Notes under the pieces: model-generated
Told to the model about the DNA's origin: nothing
The model's input: the letters and a program-made list of their open reading frames with translations, nothing else
Database searches by the model: none
In this document: in pieces, positions 34,201 through 42,427 of the stretch
Numbering within the stretch: the stretch's first letter is position 1
Layout of the letters: each line of letters starts with the position of its first letter
Source: Flavobacteriales bacterium
Lineage (GTDB): Bacteria > Bacteroidota > Bacteroidia > Flavobacteriales_F > PHOS-HE28
DNA length: 64,000 nucleotides
Assembly (NCBI GenBank): GCA_016716605.1
Contig: JADJWA010000001.1
Coordinates: 372,001 to 436,000, forward strand
Direction of reading: 5' to 3'
Program-made: the position numbers and the translations under genes

Positions 34201-35467
34201 CAATGGCCTCATAATGGAACACGCGGAGGAAATAGGTGCCGCCGATCGTGAGGCCCGTGAGGTTCATCACTTCGGTCTGCCCTGTGCCAGCCGCATCCTG
34301 GCAGGTGATCGGCGATCCGTTGCAGCCACCGCTGCCATCGCGCAGTTGCACCGCCGCGTTGAAAGAAGCGCTCGGCACCACGGTCACCGTGTGCTCCGTG
34401 GCGGTGGCCACGAAGGCGTACCACACATCGTCGTTCGCATTAGCCAGGTTGCCGGAGCAATCAACCAATCCCGCGATGCTCTCCGTAGCGTTCTGCGTGG
34501 TGCCCGTAACGGGATCGCATACAGCCCCTGGCGTAAGCACGATGGCATCGGTGCATGCATCATTGGGCAGCGCCAGGCCCGTGGTCACGCAAATGGTGAA
34601 GGTGTGCGTGGCGGGCGCGATCGCCTCAAAATGGAAGACGCGCAGGTAATAGGTTTCGCCTATGGTGAGTCCGGCGAGGCTCATGGCCTCGGTGACGCCT
34701 GCGCCTCCTGCATTCTGGCAGTTGAGCGGCGCGCCATTGCAGCCGCCGCTCCCATCGCGCAGCTGGATCACCGCATCGAATGAAGCGCTCGGCGCCACGA
34801 TCACCGTGTGGTCGATGCTGGTGGCCACGAAGCTGTACCAGACATCGTCATTCGGGTTGGCCAGATTGCCCGAGCAGGTCACGAGGCCCGCAATGCTGGC
34901 CGTGGCGTTCTCTGTGGTGCCGGCCACCGGATTGCACGTCTCCGAAGGCGTGAGCGCAATGGCCCCCGCGCAGTTATCGTTGGGCGGCACGGTGCCGGTG
35001 GTGATGCAGATGGTGAAGGTGGTGGTGGCTGGCAGGGTGGCCCCATAGCTGAACACGCGCACCAGGTATTCGGTGCCCACCGTGAGGCCGGTGGCCTCCA
35101 GCACTTCGAGCCCGCCGGCGCCCACCACGTCCTGGCAATCGATGGGCGCGCCATTGCAGGCGCCGCCGCGCAACTGGATCACCGCATCGAAACTGGAGCT
35201 GCCCTGCACCAGGATCAAGTGATCCGTTGCCGTAGCGGTGAAGCGGTACCACACGTCGTCATCGGGCGTGGCATTGAAGCCATCGCAGAATGCGGGGCCA
35301 GGGATGCTCTGCGTGGAACCATCCACATCGCCTGCCACTGGAGTGCATGCGGCGCCGGGGGTGAGCTCAATGGCACCGGCGCATTCGTCGTTGACCGGTT
35401 GGGCCTGCATGGCCAATGGGGCTAGCCCGAAAGCCATCAAGAGGACGAAGAGGAAACGTTGTATCAT
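31226..35467 (-). CDS. Large repeat-built secreted protein with T9SS type A sorting domain
   Basis: A 1413-residue protein starting at the ATG at 35467 (signal peptide MIQRFLFVLLMAFGLAPLAMQAQ). It is built from two sets of tandem domains. Set one: four copies of ~138 residues with the pattern NDxCAxAIxLTP...DDVWYxFVAT...FDAVIQLRDG...CNGxP...YYLRVFHYEA, like PPC-type beta-sandwiches. Set two: four copies of ~125 residues with C-D/E-A-x-A-G-T...VPxGYE...LxxGxDLxI...YTIHxxVYxPxTLDL...CASLDVxGAPI. One more PPC-like domain, a short beta domain and a type A sorting domain follow (SLFPNPSNGDFSLVGP ... LAPGTYAVRVLGEGEATTLRWVVR). No catalytic motif is seen. The architecture suggests a surface or matrix adhesin. 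Copies within each set are close enough to suggest recent internal duplication. Confidence 0.88.
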   Translation of the reverse strand: MIQRFLFVLLMAFGLAPLAMQAQPVNDECAGAIELTPGAACTPVAGDVDGSTQSIPGPAFCDGFNATPDDDVWYRFTATATDHLILVQGSSSFDAVIQLRGGACNGAPIDCQDVVGAGGLEVLEATGLTVGTEYLVRVFSYGATLPATTTFTICITTGTVPPNDNCAGAIALTPSETCNPVAGTTENATASIAGLVTCSGNLANPNDDVWYSFVATSIDHTVIVAPSASFDAVIQLRDGSGGCNGAPLNCQNAGGAGVTEAMSLAGLTIGETYYLRVFHFEAIAPATHTFTICVTTGLALPNDACTDAIVLTPGAVCDPVTGTTQNATESIAGLVDCSGNLANANDDVWYAFVATATEHTVTVVPSASFNAAVQLRDGSGGCNGSPITCQDAAGTGQTEVMNLTGLTIGGTYFLRVFHYEAIAPATHTFTICITNGLVPANDECANAIELIPDPICNPVAGTTENATASIAGLVSCSGFLGNPNDDVWYRFVATATEHVVNVGVSAGFDPVVQLRDGATGCNGTPIVCYADGATGVGVSLNFTGLTIGNTYYLRVFHYAAAAPTTHTFTICVLGPAPATCDADASTLSPNRPEVCFEDGPTLIDAAFNDLPTVPVGYEVLHILTSGPDLIIQQTSADPAFFVDALGDYIIHSLVYDPNTLDLSGVVPGVTQASEILAQLIQGGGTICGSLDVAGAPVSVIECLECEANAGTITADNDIVCLDGGAADLAATPDGNAVVPDGYTVLYVLTTGVDLVILDANADPSFTVIAAGEYTIHTLVYHPDSLDLQIIVPGVTTGGDVLQYINDNQLCASLDVIGASIQVIDCSGPCDAEAGTVTATADTVCFDLDQNLAVISASPNGDAVVPPGYELVYALTQGPDLVIVDGESNPEFTVFAPGTYTIHAFVFTSATLDLGIVEFGVTTAADLLQYIADEGICASLDAVGAPIVVEYCIECDADAGTLTIDESPVCLMMGEAQVGATHGILPSVPSGYETAYVLTEGAGLTIVALSGGPVFTVSAPGSYTIHTIVYDPSTIDPGLIELGVTTGFDINALLVQGGGIICGALDVAGAPVTVNDCSPANDDCISAAPLGINLVDDCPANAVSGDNTYADMDGSVPSCDDEGSYLFDVWYTFNAGENEEVTLNFDPGTMEDWAIAIFDACGGNELGCYLMPTDPIVVATSAFTDYVVQVYSNFTFGNGGAFSICLTGETPTVVCDGGLVQTSGGQFSVDVCQDTEADVIDFITSSTSGEQYSFLLTDDNDAIITVLVGGSLDFNSAPMGLYRVWGVSHNGDLVGAEPGLSAIDITSTGTCVSLSSNYVLVNVDICDGLNGPSNTPWSLFPNPSNGDFSLVGPVNGAVEVTVIDLRGRTVHQERALVARGQVHGLNLSDRLAPGTYAVRVLGEGEATTLRWVVR
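32231..33730 (-). repeat. Four tandem ~125-codon repeats within the large T9SS gene
   Basis: 1500 bp divide into four units that each begin with a C-D/E-A codon cluster and carry a shared GYE...LTxGxDL...YTIH...CxSLDVxGAP signature. Units differ mainly in their central loops. Confidence 0.8.
33731..35392 (-). repeat. Four tandem ~138-codon PPC-like repeats within the large T9SS gene
   Basis: About 1660 bp holding four units, each opening with the NDxC motif and closing with HTFTIC or a close variant. Units two and three are the most alike (GLVxCSGNLAN, QLRDGSGGCNG shared). This suggests unequal recombination has changed copy number. Confidence 0.8.
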
Positions 35468-35692
35468 GGGGTTTTGCTTGAGTGTTGAGTGCTTTGGGGC
35501 GCCGGGCGCCAGTATCCAGATGCTGCTTGAGTGGTTTACGTGGCCTGCACATGGAGGCAAGCCGATTTGCCTGTGCTCCGGTTGCGCAGTGGCCTCGTGC
35601 GCTGAGGGGCAAAGATTCCGTTGCCCATTGCGCAGTCCGTCCACCGCCGGGCCCTAATTATCCACAACAGCACTCGGCATTGCCGGAAACCA

Positions 35693-35717
35693 GCGGGGCG
35701 GCCAATGGCCGCCCCGC
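35693..35717 (-). terminator. Perfect 11-bp hairpin downstream of the frameshifted T9SS gene
   Basis: GCGGGGCGGCC (35693-35703) and GGCCGCCCCGC (35707-35717) pair perfectly around AAT. It sits 21 bp past the stop at 35739 on the minus strand and is followed by CTGGTTT. It is a likely transcription end. Confidence 0.55.
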
Positions 35718-35738
35718 AGTTCATGATCAAGGGCAGGA

Positions 35739-38389
35739 TCAGCGCACCACGATGCGTTGCTCCTCGCGGGCATTGCCGCTGGTGAGGCGTAGAAGGTAAG
35801 TGCCCGGAGCAAGGCGACCGGCCAGTGCCAGCTGCATGCTCGAGGCCTTGGCCACCGAGCGTTGCTCGCTGTACGCCGTGCGCCCCAGCGCGTCGATCAC
35901 TTCCAGCTGCACCATGCCGCCCATGCTGCCGGTGCGCACGATCAGGTTGCCATCCGTGGGGTTCGGGTACACGCCGAAGGCGGCCTCGCTCAGGGCACCA
36001 GCTCCGGTGATGATCCCGATCATGTCAACGGTGTAGTCCTCCACCTGGCCGTAGGTGCTGGTGTCGCAGGGCGTGGTGTTCGGGGTGTTGGGGTAATTGG
36101 CCCCTACGTATGTGTCGTGCAGGCGCACGCGCATGCGGGTCTGGCCAGCGGTCGCGGTGAGCGGGACGGTCACATTCCCATTGAAGGGGCCAACGCCCGG
36201 CGCCGAACTGAAGATGATCTCACCGGCATCGAACACGGAGTTATGGTCCCAATCCACCCAAGCCAGCACCTGGTCGGTGGCGAAGCCGCCAGCAATCGTG
36301 ATGCTCAACGGGTAGGATTGGCCGGCCACCACGGTAGCGGCTGTGCCCAGCGTGAAATCCTCATAGCCCGCATTGCTCACGCTGTTGTTGTTGATGCCAG
36401 CGAAGGTCACGTTGCTGATCTTCTCGAATTGCAGCGAGTTAGCGCTTGCCTCGCAGTAATCGCTCGGCGGTGCGCAAGGTGCTGCTGCCACATTGATGGT
36501 GTACGGTCCTACGGAACCGACATCGGTAAGTACAGCGTAGTAATAGGTTCCGGCCGGCACATTCGTGTATTGGATGGTCACGTTATCGTTGCCGCAGCTC
36601 GTCGTCTCAAATGAGGCGGCCCCTACGAAATCCGTGAATGGGCAGCCGATGAAGAGGTTGAGGAACGAGTTCTCGAAGGCTGGCGCGGTAGCGCAGTATG
36701 ACAACGTGATATTGGCGCATTCCGTGGTCGTGAAGGCGTCGCCCCACGGCCGAAGCCCTTGGGGTATCGGTGGCCCCGGTGTTATCACCGCTCAAATCCA
36801 CGCTGCCCGGCACACCGAGGCCCACGGGGCCACCGCCTGTGCAGAGGTCATTGGGAGGCGTGCCACCGCCGCCGCAGGCCGTTGTGATCACTTCGATGCT
36901 GTACGCGCCCACTGGCGTATCCGCTGGATCCACCAGCACTGGGATGTAATAGGTGCCTGCGGCGAGTTCCGCGAAGCTCAAGGTGCAGTTGTCCACTGAA
37001 ACGGTTCCTGTGAGAATTCCAGTAAGGAAGTCAGGGCAACCAACAGACAGATTGACGAGGAAGTTGTCGAACTCGGATCCGGGCACGCAATAGTTGATGT
37101 CCACATTGGCGCATGCAGCGATGGTGAATGCCTCCCATACGATCACGAACCCCGTAGCTCCGTCCTCCGTGGCTCCAGTGTTGTCTCCGCTGAAGGGTAT
37201 TGGAGCCAGGTACAGCCATGTTCACCGCGACAGCACCGGTACAATCATCATTCGGCGGAGTACCTCCACCGCCTCCCGCAATCACGCAGGTGGTGAAGCC
37301 GAAAACGGTCTGCGGAATGTATGGCCAGTGGTACACGCGGTACAGGTAGGTGGTGCCCGGGGTAGTGGCGATCGTGAGCGATTCGGTCGCACCGCGCAGC
37401 GTGGCATCCACGCACCCCAACGAGGTGAGCGCAACGCACGAGCCGCTGAAGGCCTCAAGCACGGGATCCATGCCGGTGGTGGCATCACCCGATCCGGTCA
37501 CTTCAATCGTGGTGCTCGCAGCCGTTGCCGTGAAGGTGTACCACACATCATTGGCCGAAGTAGCCGTGAATCCGCTGCATGCGGCCGGAGCCACGGATTG
37601 CGTGGCATTCTCCGTGGTGCCGGCACTGGCCACGCAGGTGGCGTTCACGCCGATCAGCGTCGCATTCGCGCAGAGGTCGTTGACCGGGGCGTTGCCGCCG
37701 CCGCCCGAAGTGATGTTCAGCACGTAGTCCTCGATCTCGCCGTAGCTGGCATCGCCGCACGGGGTGTCGTTGAATACGTTGATGTAGTCTGTGCCGTCGT
37801 GCGTGTCGTGCAGGCGGATGCGCATGCGCGTGGTGCCAACGGTTGCGCTCAGTGGGATGGTCACGTCACCGGAGTAGATATCCAGCGCATCGATGGCCGA
37901 GATCAGCACTTGTTCGCCTGCATCGTCGAAATCGAAGTCCTGGTTGTAATCGATCCAGGCCAGCACCTGGCTCTCCGAGAAACCGGTGGTGAGCGTGGTG
38001 GTGTTCACGTTCACGCTCAAGGTGTAGCTCATGCCGGCCGTCACATTGCCAGCAGGCGTGGGGTACAAGGTGTAGGCCGGCGCGATGGGTGCCGCGTTGG
38101 CAGAGGCATTGTTGATGTTCGAGAAGGCGACGTTGACGATGCGCTCATCGAGATCGAAATCAATCGAGCCTGAGGCGCTCGCCGCACAATAGCCGCCGCC
38201 ACGCAAAACGAGGCCATTGCTGTTGTTGTGCTTCAGATGCGCTTGCGGGGCGCGGCGCAGGTTGGCACCGGCGACGCTGGACCGACCCGCATTGGAGCGC
38301 GTTTCCACGCGCGATTGTGCCGCAAGGCCGAGAGCACCAGCCGCGGCCAAGCCGAATCCGAGTGCTCGAAGGGGTGAAAGATTCATCAT
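35739..38389 (-). pseudogene. T9SS type A secreted protein interrupted by two frameshifts
   Basis: Three consecutive frames together encode one ~882-residue protein. The first part (from ATG 38389, signal peptide then GYCAASASGSIDFDLDERI) holds a GEVED-type domain (MRIRLHDTHDGTDY ... SYGEIEDYVL) and a PPC-like domain. The frame is lost at the CCC run read on the minus strand at 37195-37197 (after MAVPGSNT); the next frame continues FSGDNTGAT...VWEAFTIAACANVDINYC. It is lost again at the CCCC run at 36761-36764 (after GATDTP); the third frame continues QGLRPWGDAFTTTECANITLSYC through a second GEVED domain to a full type A sorting domain (VYPNPTDGNLIVRTG ... GTYLLRLTSGNA). Removing one C from each run restores a single frame, so sequencing error, phase variation or recent decay are all possible. 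Confidence 0.8.
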
Positions 38390-38545
38390 GCTGGTTTGGG
38401 ATTGAGGCGACGAAGTGACGCACCAGCCTTCACGTTTCCAAATAGAATCTGCGCCTATTCAATAAAGGCACGCAAGCTCACGCAGTTCACAGGAACATGT
38501 GAGTTTAGCAGCACAGCCTTAACGGCAGAGGCTATTTGAGCCTTC

Positions 38546-38553
38546 TAGTTTCG
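38546..38553 (+). promoter_or_regulatory. -7 box TAGTTTCG
   Basis: Nine bases before the ATG at 38563, so transcripts would be nearly leaderless. Confidence 0.45.
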
Positions 38554-38562
38554 CCGCAACGC

Positions 38563-39486
38563 ATGAAAGAGCTCCTCCGCCGCTATCCCGTGCTCACCTT
38601 CGTGTTGCTCACCCTGGGCTTCCAGTTCGCCGTGGTGGGCTTCGTGGGTTGGCGCCTTCCCGATGGCGCCCGCATCCACGACGATGCGCAGGCGCACATG
38701 ATCTTCCGCCTGCGCGTGTTCGGCCCGCTGCTGTTCGCCGTGGCGCTCACCGCCTGGTTCGAGGGCCGAGCGGGGTTGCGCAATCTCTTCGGCTCTTTCT
38801 TCAGGTGGCGCGTTGGTGCGCAGTGGTACGCCCTGGCCTTCGGCTGGAAATTCCTCTTCACCTACCTCGGCATCGGTGCCATCTGGCTGCTGGGCATCAA
38901 AGGCTGGCCCGGCTGGGCGGCCGGCGACGGTCCCGATGGCCTGGTCCACAGCCTGGGTAACCTGGCCCGCAACATGCCTTTCATCGTGGGCATCGCATTC
39001 GTAGAGGAAACCGCTTGGATGAAGTATTGCGTGACACGCATGCAGGAGCGGTTCAGCGCGTTCAGTTCGTGCTTGCTTGTGGGCATCAGCTGGGGGCTTT
39101 GGTACCTGCCCATGCTATTGGTGGGCGAAGGCGTGCCCGATGGCTACCCCTGGCCGGTCTTCCTGCTGAGCATGTCCGCCCTTGCGATCCTGCTCGGCTG
39201 GACCTACAACATGACGCACAGCGGCACTGTGCTGCTGATCATGCAGATCGTGAGCAACTGCGCCTTCTTCCTCATACCGGTGCTGCCCGACTGGCATGCG
39301 GGCGACCCGACGTTCGTCACGGGCTTTGTCGTGGTGAATTTCATCAATGCAGTCACGCTCGTGCTCGTCTTCGGGTGGCGCGATCTGGGCACCAAGCCGC
39401 GCGCGCGCTGGAGCGATGGCATGCCCGCGAAGAGCAGCCCGGCGCGCTCGCCCACGCACACGGAGCAGGTCGCAGCCGAAGCCTGA
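38563..39486 (+). CDS. CPBP (CAAX protease/bacteriocin-processing)-like membrane protein with altered active site
   Basis: A 307-residue membrane protein starting at the ATG at 38563, with about eight hydrophobic helices. It resembles the CPBP/Abi family: motif one is EETAWMKYCVTRMQ (the EExxxR/K position), and motif two is VGISWGLWYLPMLL. In active members motif two reads W-x-L-W-H-x-P and motif three has a His in a late helix; here the His is Tyr, and the late helix reads THSGTVLLIMQIVSNCAFF with Gln at the usual His place. It is therefore probably not a working metalloprotease, or uses a changed site. The C-terminal tail is soluble and low-complexity. It is transcribed alone. Confidence 0.7.
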   Translation: MKELLRRYPVLTFVLLTLGFQFAVVGFVGWRLPDGARIHDDAQAHMIFRLRVFGPLLFAVALTAWFEGRAGLRNLFGSFFRWRVGAQWYALAFGWKFLFTYLGIGAIWLLGIKGWPGWAAGDGPDGLVHSLGNLARNMPFIVGIAFVEETAWMKYCVTRMQERFSAFSSCLLVGISWGLWYLPMLLVGEGVPDGYPWPVFLLSMSALAILLGWTYNMTHSGTVLLIMQIVSNCAFFLIPVLPDWHAGDPTFVTGFVVVNFINAVTLVLVFGWRDLGTKPRARWSDGMPAKSSPARSPTHTEQVAAEA

Positions 39487-39493
39487 GCGTAAG

Positions 39494-40213
39494 TCAGGAG
39501 CCGGGCAGGAGCATCAGCGCCGCCATCGCGATCATCAAGGCATCCTCGGCGATGGTCACTGTGCTCATGGGCAGGTTGAACACCGTGCCCAGACAGGCGC
39601 ACCGGATGCGCTGCTTGTTGAGCACCGCGCGCAGCACGCCCAGCAGGCTGAAGCCCATGACCGCGATGGTAGCCACGTTCAGCCACCACGCATGAGCCAC
39701 GAGCAGATACCCCGCGCCCAGTGCCAATTCGACGAAGGGGTACACGAAGCCATAGCCTTTCCATTTCATCGCCAGCAGGTCGTAGCCCGCATAACTATCG
39801 GCGAAGCCACGGACATCGAGCAGCTTGAAGAACGAGAAGGCGATGAAGAAGCCCGCCATGAAGTGCGCCATGAAGCGCATGGGGTCGATGGTTCCGTGGC
39901 TCCACGAGGTGATTGACGAAACAAGCGTGATGAAGCCGATCACCAAGGCGAGCGGGTAGTAGGTGCGCAGGGCGAAAGGCTCCGTGCGATTGTCCACCTC
40001 CACTGCAGCTGCGGCGACCACTTGGTACTTCGTTCCCTGCAATGCGGCCGAAGCATCTGAAGCGGAAACAGCGCGGCTCGACCTGATCACGGCCAGCCCC
40101 TGCGCATGATCCACGCGCACCTCTTCCGCACCCGGAAGCTGCCGCAACAGATGGGCGACCTTCGCCGCGCAGCCTTCGCAGGTCATGCCTGCGATATGGA
40201 GCTCCTGTTCCAT
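39494..40213 (-). CDS. HMA-domain fused to MauE/DoxX-like membrane protein
   Basis: A 239-residue fusion. Residues 1-65 are a heavy-metal-associated domain (ELHIAGMTCEGCAAKVAHLLRQLPGAEEV) with the CxxC metal pair. After a linker, residues ~85-235 hold four hydrophobic helices of the MauE/DoxX-like type (YYPLALVIGFITLVSSITS, MAHFMAGFFIAFSFFKLLDVRGFADSYAGYDLLA, VYPFVELALGAGYLL) and a late Cys pair (RIRCACLG), which in MauE-like proteins may handle redox equivalents. This arrangement is common in Bacteroidota near copper or mercury handling genes, but none is adjacent. It probably binds Cu or Zn at the inner membrane. It lies 43 bp downstream of gatC. Confidence 0.8.
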   Translation of the reverse strand: MEQELHIAGMTCEGCAAKVAHLLRQLPGAEEVRVDHAQGLAVIRSSRAVSASDASAALQGTKYQVVAAAAVEVDNRTEPFALRTYYPLALVIGFITLVSSITSWSHGTIDPMRFMAHFMAGFFIAFSFFKLLDVRGFADSYAGYDLLAMKWKGYGFVYPFVELALGAGYLLVAHAWWLNVATIAVMGFSLLGVLRAVLNKQRIRCACLGTVFNLPMSTVTIAEDALMIAMAALMLLPGS

Positions 40214-40256
40214 GATGATGCTCGAGCGGCCGGTTCGCGCAAGCTGCCAGCCCGCG

Positions 40257-40553
40257 TCAGCCCTTATCCACCACCCTCGGCACCTTGAAGTAATCGCTGT
40301 CCTTCACCGGTGCATTCATCAGGGCTTCCTTCTTCGTGATCGTCGTCTCGGCCAGATCCTCGCGGAGCACATCGGCCTCATCGGTCATGAAGATCAGTGG
40401 CTCCACGCCGGTGGTATCCACCTCGTTGAGCTTCTCCACGAAGGTGAGCACCTTCTCCATGTCGGCGAGAATGGCTTTGCGCGCGGCCGGGTCGCTGTAA
40501 TCCAAGCGAGCCAGTTCGGCAATGCGGTCCAGGGTGGCCTCGTCGATCTTCAT
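40257..40553 (-). CDS. gatC: Glutamyl/aspartyl-tRNA amidotransferase subunit C
   Basis: A 98-residue GatC, the small subunit that holds GatA and GatB together in the amidation of Glu-tRNA(Gln) and/or Asp-tRNA(Asn). Typical features: MKIDEATLDRIAELARLDYSD at the start, ILADMEKVLTFVEKLNEVDTTGVEPL in the middle and the conserved tail LREDLAETTITKKEALMNAPVKDSDYFKVPRVVD. Length is exact for the family. The start overlaps the upstream acyltransferase stop (ATGA), so the two are translationally coupled; gatA and gatB are not in the window. Confidence 0.95.
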   Translation of the reverse strand: MKIDEATLDRIAELARLDYSDPAARKAILADMEKVLTFVEKLNEVDTTGVEPLIFMTDEADVLREDLAETTITKKEALMNAPVKDSDYFKVPRVVDKG

Positions 40554-41347
40554 GGCCGCGAAGTTCGTGCTTGCCGGGCATCGTCATGCAAGAGCGGCCC
40601 CTCGATCACCTCGTACACGCGCTTCCGCAGGCCGGCTTGGTCGGCTTCGCCCAGCCCAGCCGTTGGCAAGGAGTCATGGATCACCACGCGCGCGATGCCT
40701 GGCCTGGCTCGCGCAAACAGCTCCAGCGGCTCACCGAACAGCCGCCAGTGGTCCACGAAGGTCACCGGCACGATGGGGACCTGCTTCTCGATGGCCAGCT
40801 TGAAGGCGCCATCCTTGAAGGGCTTCATGCGGGGCGCGTAAGCCGGTATGGTGCCTTCGGGGAAGATGGCGATGCTGGTGCCGCGATCGATGGCCTGGGC
40901 CGCTTTGCGGAAGGCCTTGGCGGCCCCGCCGCGATCACTGCGGTTCACCGCGATGTTCATGCCCTTGAAGAACATGTTGAACAGGGGCCACTTCAGCAGC
41001 TCGTATTTCCCGATGAAGAGGAAGTAGCGTGGGATCACATTGTACATCTGGATGATGTCGATGTAGCTGCTGTGATTGCAGCAGATCACGTACGGTGGCT
41101 CGGGCAGGGGCGCTTTGCTCACGATGCGCGGCGGAACACCGCTGGCGTAGGCCAGGTAGCTGGCCCAAACGCGCTTCAGGCGGAAGGCCTTGTAGTAACG
41201 CTGCGGGGTATACAGCAGGATGCGGAAAGGGACATAGAGCAGCACCAGCGAGCTGAAGAACACGAAGACGAACCAGCACTTGTAGGCCACGCGCAAGGGA
41301 AGGAAGAGCCACTTGGCCAGATGGGCTGCGCCGGCTCTCGCTATCAC
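40550..41347 (-). CDS. 1-acyl-sn-glycerol-3-phosphate acyltransferase (PlsC-like)
   Basis: A 265-residue membrane-associated acyltransferase that adds the second acyl chain in phosphatidate synthesis. An N-terminal hydrophobic stretch (KCWFVFVFFSSLVLLYVPFRILL) anchors it. The catalytic NHxxxxD box is CNHSSYIDIIQ, and the acceptor-binding box FPEGT is IAIFPEGTIPAY; VNRSDRGGAAKAF and VPIVPVTFVDHW complete the pattern. The start is uncertain: the frame offers GTG at 41347, while an ATG at 41384 lies in another frame, 36 bp behind a TACCTTCG box at 41420-41427. Either GTG is used or a one-base indel separates that ATG from the gene. It is coupled to gatC. Confidence 0.85.
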   Translation of the reverse strand: MIARAGAAHLAKWLFLPLRVAYKCWFVFVFFSSLVLLYVPFRILLYTPQRYYKAFRLKRVWASYLAYASGVPPRIVSKAPLPEPPYVICCNHSSYIDIIQMYNVIPRYFLFIGKYELLKWPLFNMFFKGMNIAVNRSDRGGAAKAFRKAAQAIDRGTSIAIFPEGTIPAYAPRMKPFKDGAFKLAIEKQVPIVPVTFVDHWRLFGEPLELFARARPGIARVVIHDSLPTAGLGEADQAGLRKRVYEVIEGPLLHDDARQARTSRP

Positions 41348-41419
41348 GCACCTTGGGGCGCTCCGCTTGTATGGCCTCGTTCATGCTCGACACGCCGCAG
41401 CGTTGGCGCTGAAGGGCCG

Positions 41420-41427
41420 CGAAGGTA
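41420..41427 (-). promoter_or_regulatory. -7 box TACCTTCG for the plsC-gatC unit
   Basis: On the minus strand, 72 bp before the GTG and 36 bp before the alternative out-of-frame ATG. It lies back to back with the trpS promoter box at 41445. Confidence 0.4.
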
Positions 41428-41444
41428 TCTGCCGCGCTCACCGG

Positions 41445-41452
41445 TACTTTCG
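41445..41452 (+). promoter_or_regulatory. -7 box TACTTTCG for trpS
   Basis: Only six bases before the trpS ATG at 41459, so the trpS message would be leaderless. Confidence 0.45.
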
Positions 41453-41458
41453 CCGGCC

Positions 41459-42427
41459 ATGCCCCGCATCCTCACCGGCATCCAGAGCACCGGCACGCCG
41501 CACCTCGGCAACGTGCTCGGCGCCATCGCCCCCGCCATCGCCGAGAGCCGCAAGCCCAGCAACGACAGCTTCCTCTTCATCGCCGACCTGCACGCCCTCA
41601 CGCAGATCAAGGATGCCGCCCTGCTCCGCGGCAACACCCACAGCGTGGCGGCCGCCTGGCTCGCCGCCGGATTGGACACCCAGCGGACCGTGTTCTACCG
41701 CCAGAGCGACGTGCCCGAGGTCACCGAGCTCACCTGGTACCTCAGCTGCTTCTTCCCCTATTCGCGGCTCGCGCTCGCGCACAGCTTCAAGGACAAGGCC
41801 GACCGGTTGGAAGACGTGAACGGCGGGCTCTTCACCTACCCCATGCTCATGGCCGCCGATATCCTGCTCTACGACGCGGAAGTGGTTCCCGTGGGCAAGG
41901 ACCAGAAGCAGCACCTCGAATTCACGCGCGACGTGGCCGAGCGATTCAACCACCAGATGGGCGAGACGCTGGTGCTGCCCGAAGCGCGCATCGATGAGCA
42001 GGTGATGCTGGTGCCGGGTACCGATGGCGAGAAGATGAGCAAGAGCCGCAACAACCTCATCCGCCTCTTCGCGCCGGAGAAGGAGCTGAAGCAGGATGTG
42101 ATGGGCATCGTCACCGACAGTGCGCCGCTCGAAGCGCCGAAGGATCCCGAAACGAATAATGTCTTCAAGCTCTTCAAGCTCGTGGCACCCGCCGATGCCG
42201 TGCATGCCATGGCGGAGAAATTCCGGGCGGGCGGCTACGGCTACGGCCACGCGAAGAAGGAACTGCTCGCCGCGCTGCTCGATGGCTACCGCACCGAGCG
42301 CGACACTTACGCTCGCCTCATGAACGATAAGGCCGAGCTGGATGCGCGGCTGAAGGAAGGCGCGGACAAGGCGCGCAACGTGGCGAGCGGAGTGCTGAAG
42401 AGGGTGCGGGAGAAGTTGGGTTACTGA
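41459..42427 (+). CDS. trpS: Tryptophanyl-tRNA synthetase
   Basis: A 322-residue class I aminoacyl-tRNA synthetase charging tRNA(Trp). The start is ATG at 41459 (MPRILTGIQSTGTPHLGNVLGAI), in the conserved position for TrpS; PHLGN is the HIGH-like signature. Other family segments: FLFIADLHALTQI, VFYRQSDVPEVTELTWYLSC, PMLMAADILLYDAEVVPVGKDQKQHLEFTRD and the KMSKS loop GEKMSKSRNN. Length is usual. It is divergent from the plsC-gatC unit with back-to-back promoter boxes, and convergent with the downstream amidohydrolase, whose stop overlaps by 7 bp. Confidence 0.96.
   Translation: MPRILTGIQSTGTPHLGNVLGAIAPAIAESRKPSNDSFLFIADLHALTQIKDAALLRGNTHSVAAAWLAAGLDTQRTVFYRQSDVPEVTELTWYLSCFFPYSRLALAHSFKDKADRLEDVNGGLFTYPMLMAADILLYDAEVVPVGKDQKQHLEFTRDVAERFNHQMGETLVLPEARIDEQVMLVPGTDGEKMSKSRNNLIRLFAPEKELKQDVMGIVTDSAPLEAPKDPETNNVFKLFKLVAPADAVHAMAEKFRAGGYGYGHAKKELLAALLDGYRTERDTYARLMNDKAELDARLKEGADKARNVASGVLKRVREKLGY

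Noticed and set aside
32231..35392. Tandem repeats considered as an assembly collapse artefact
   Set aside because: Units differ by many substitutions spread along their length, so they are true diverged copies.
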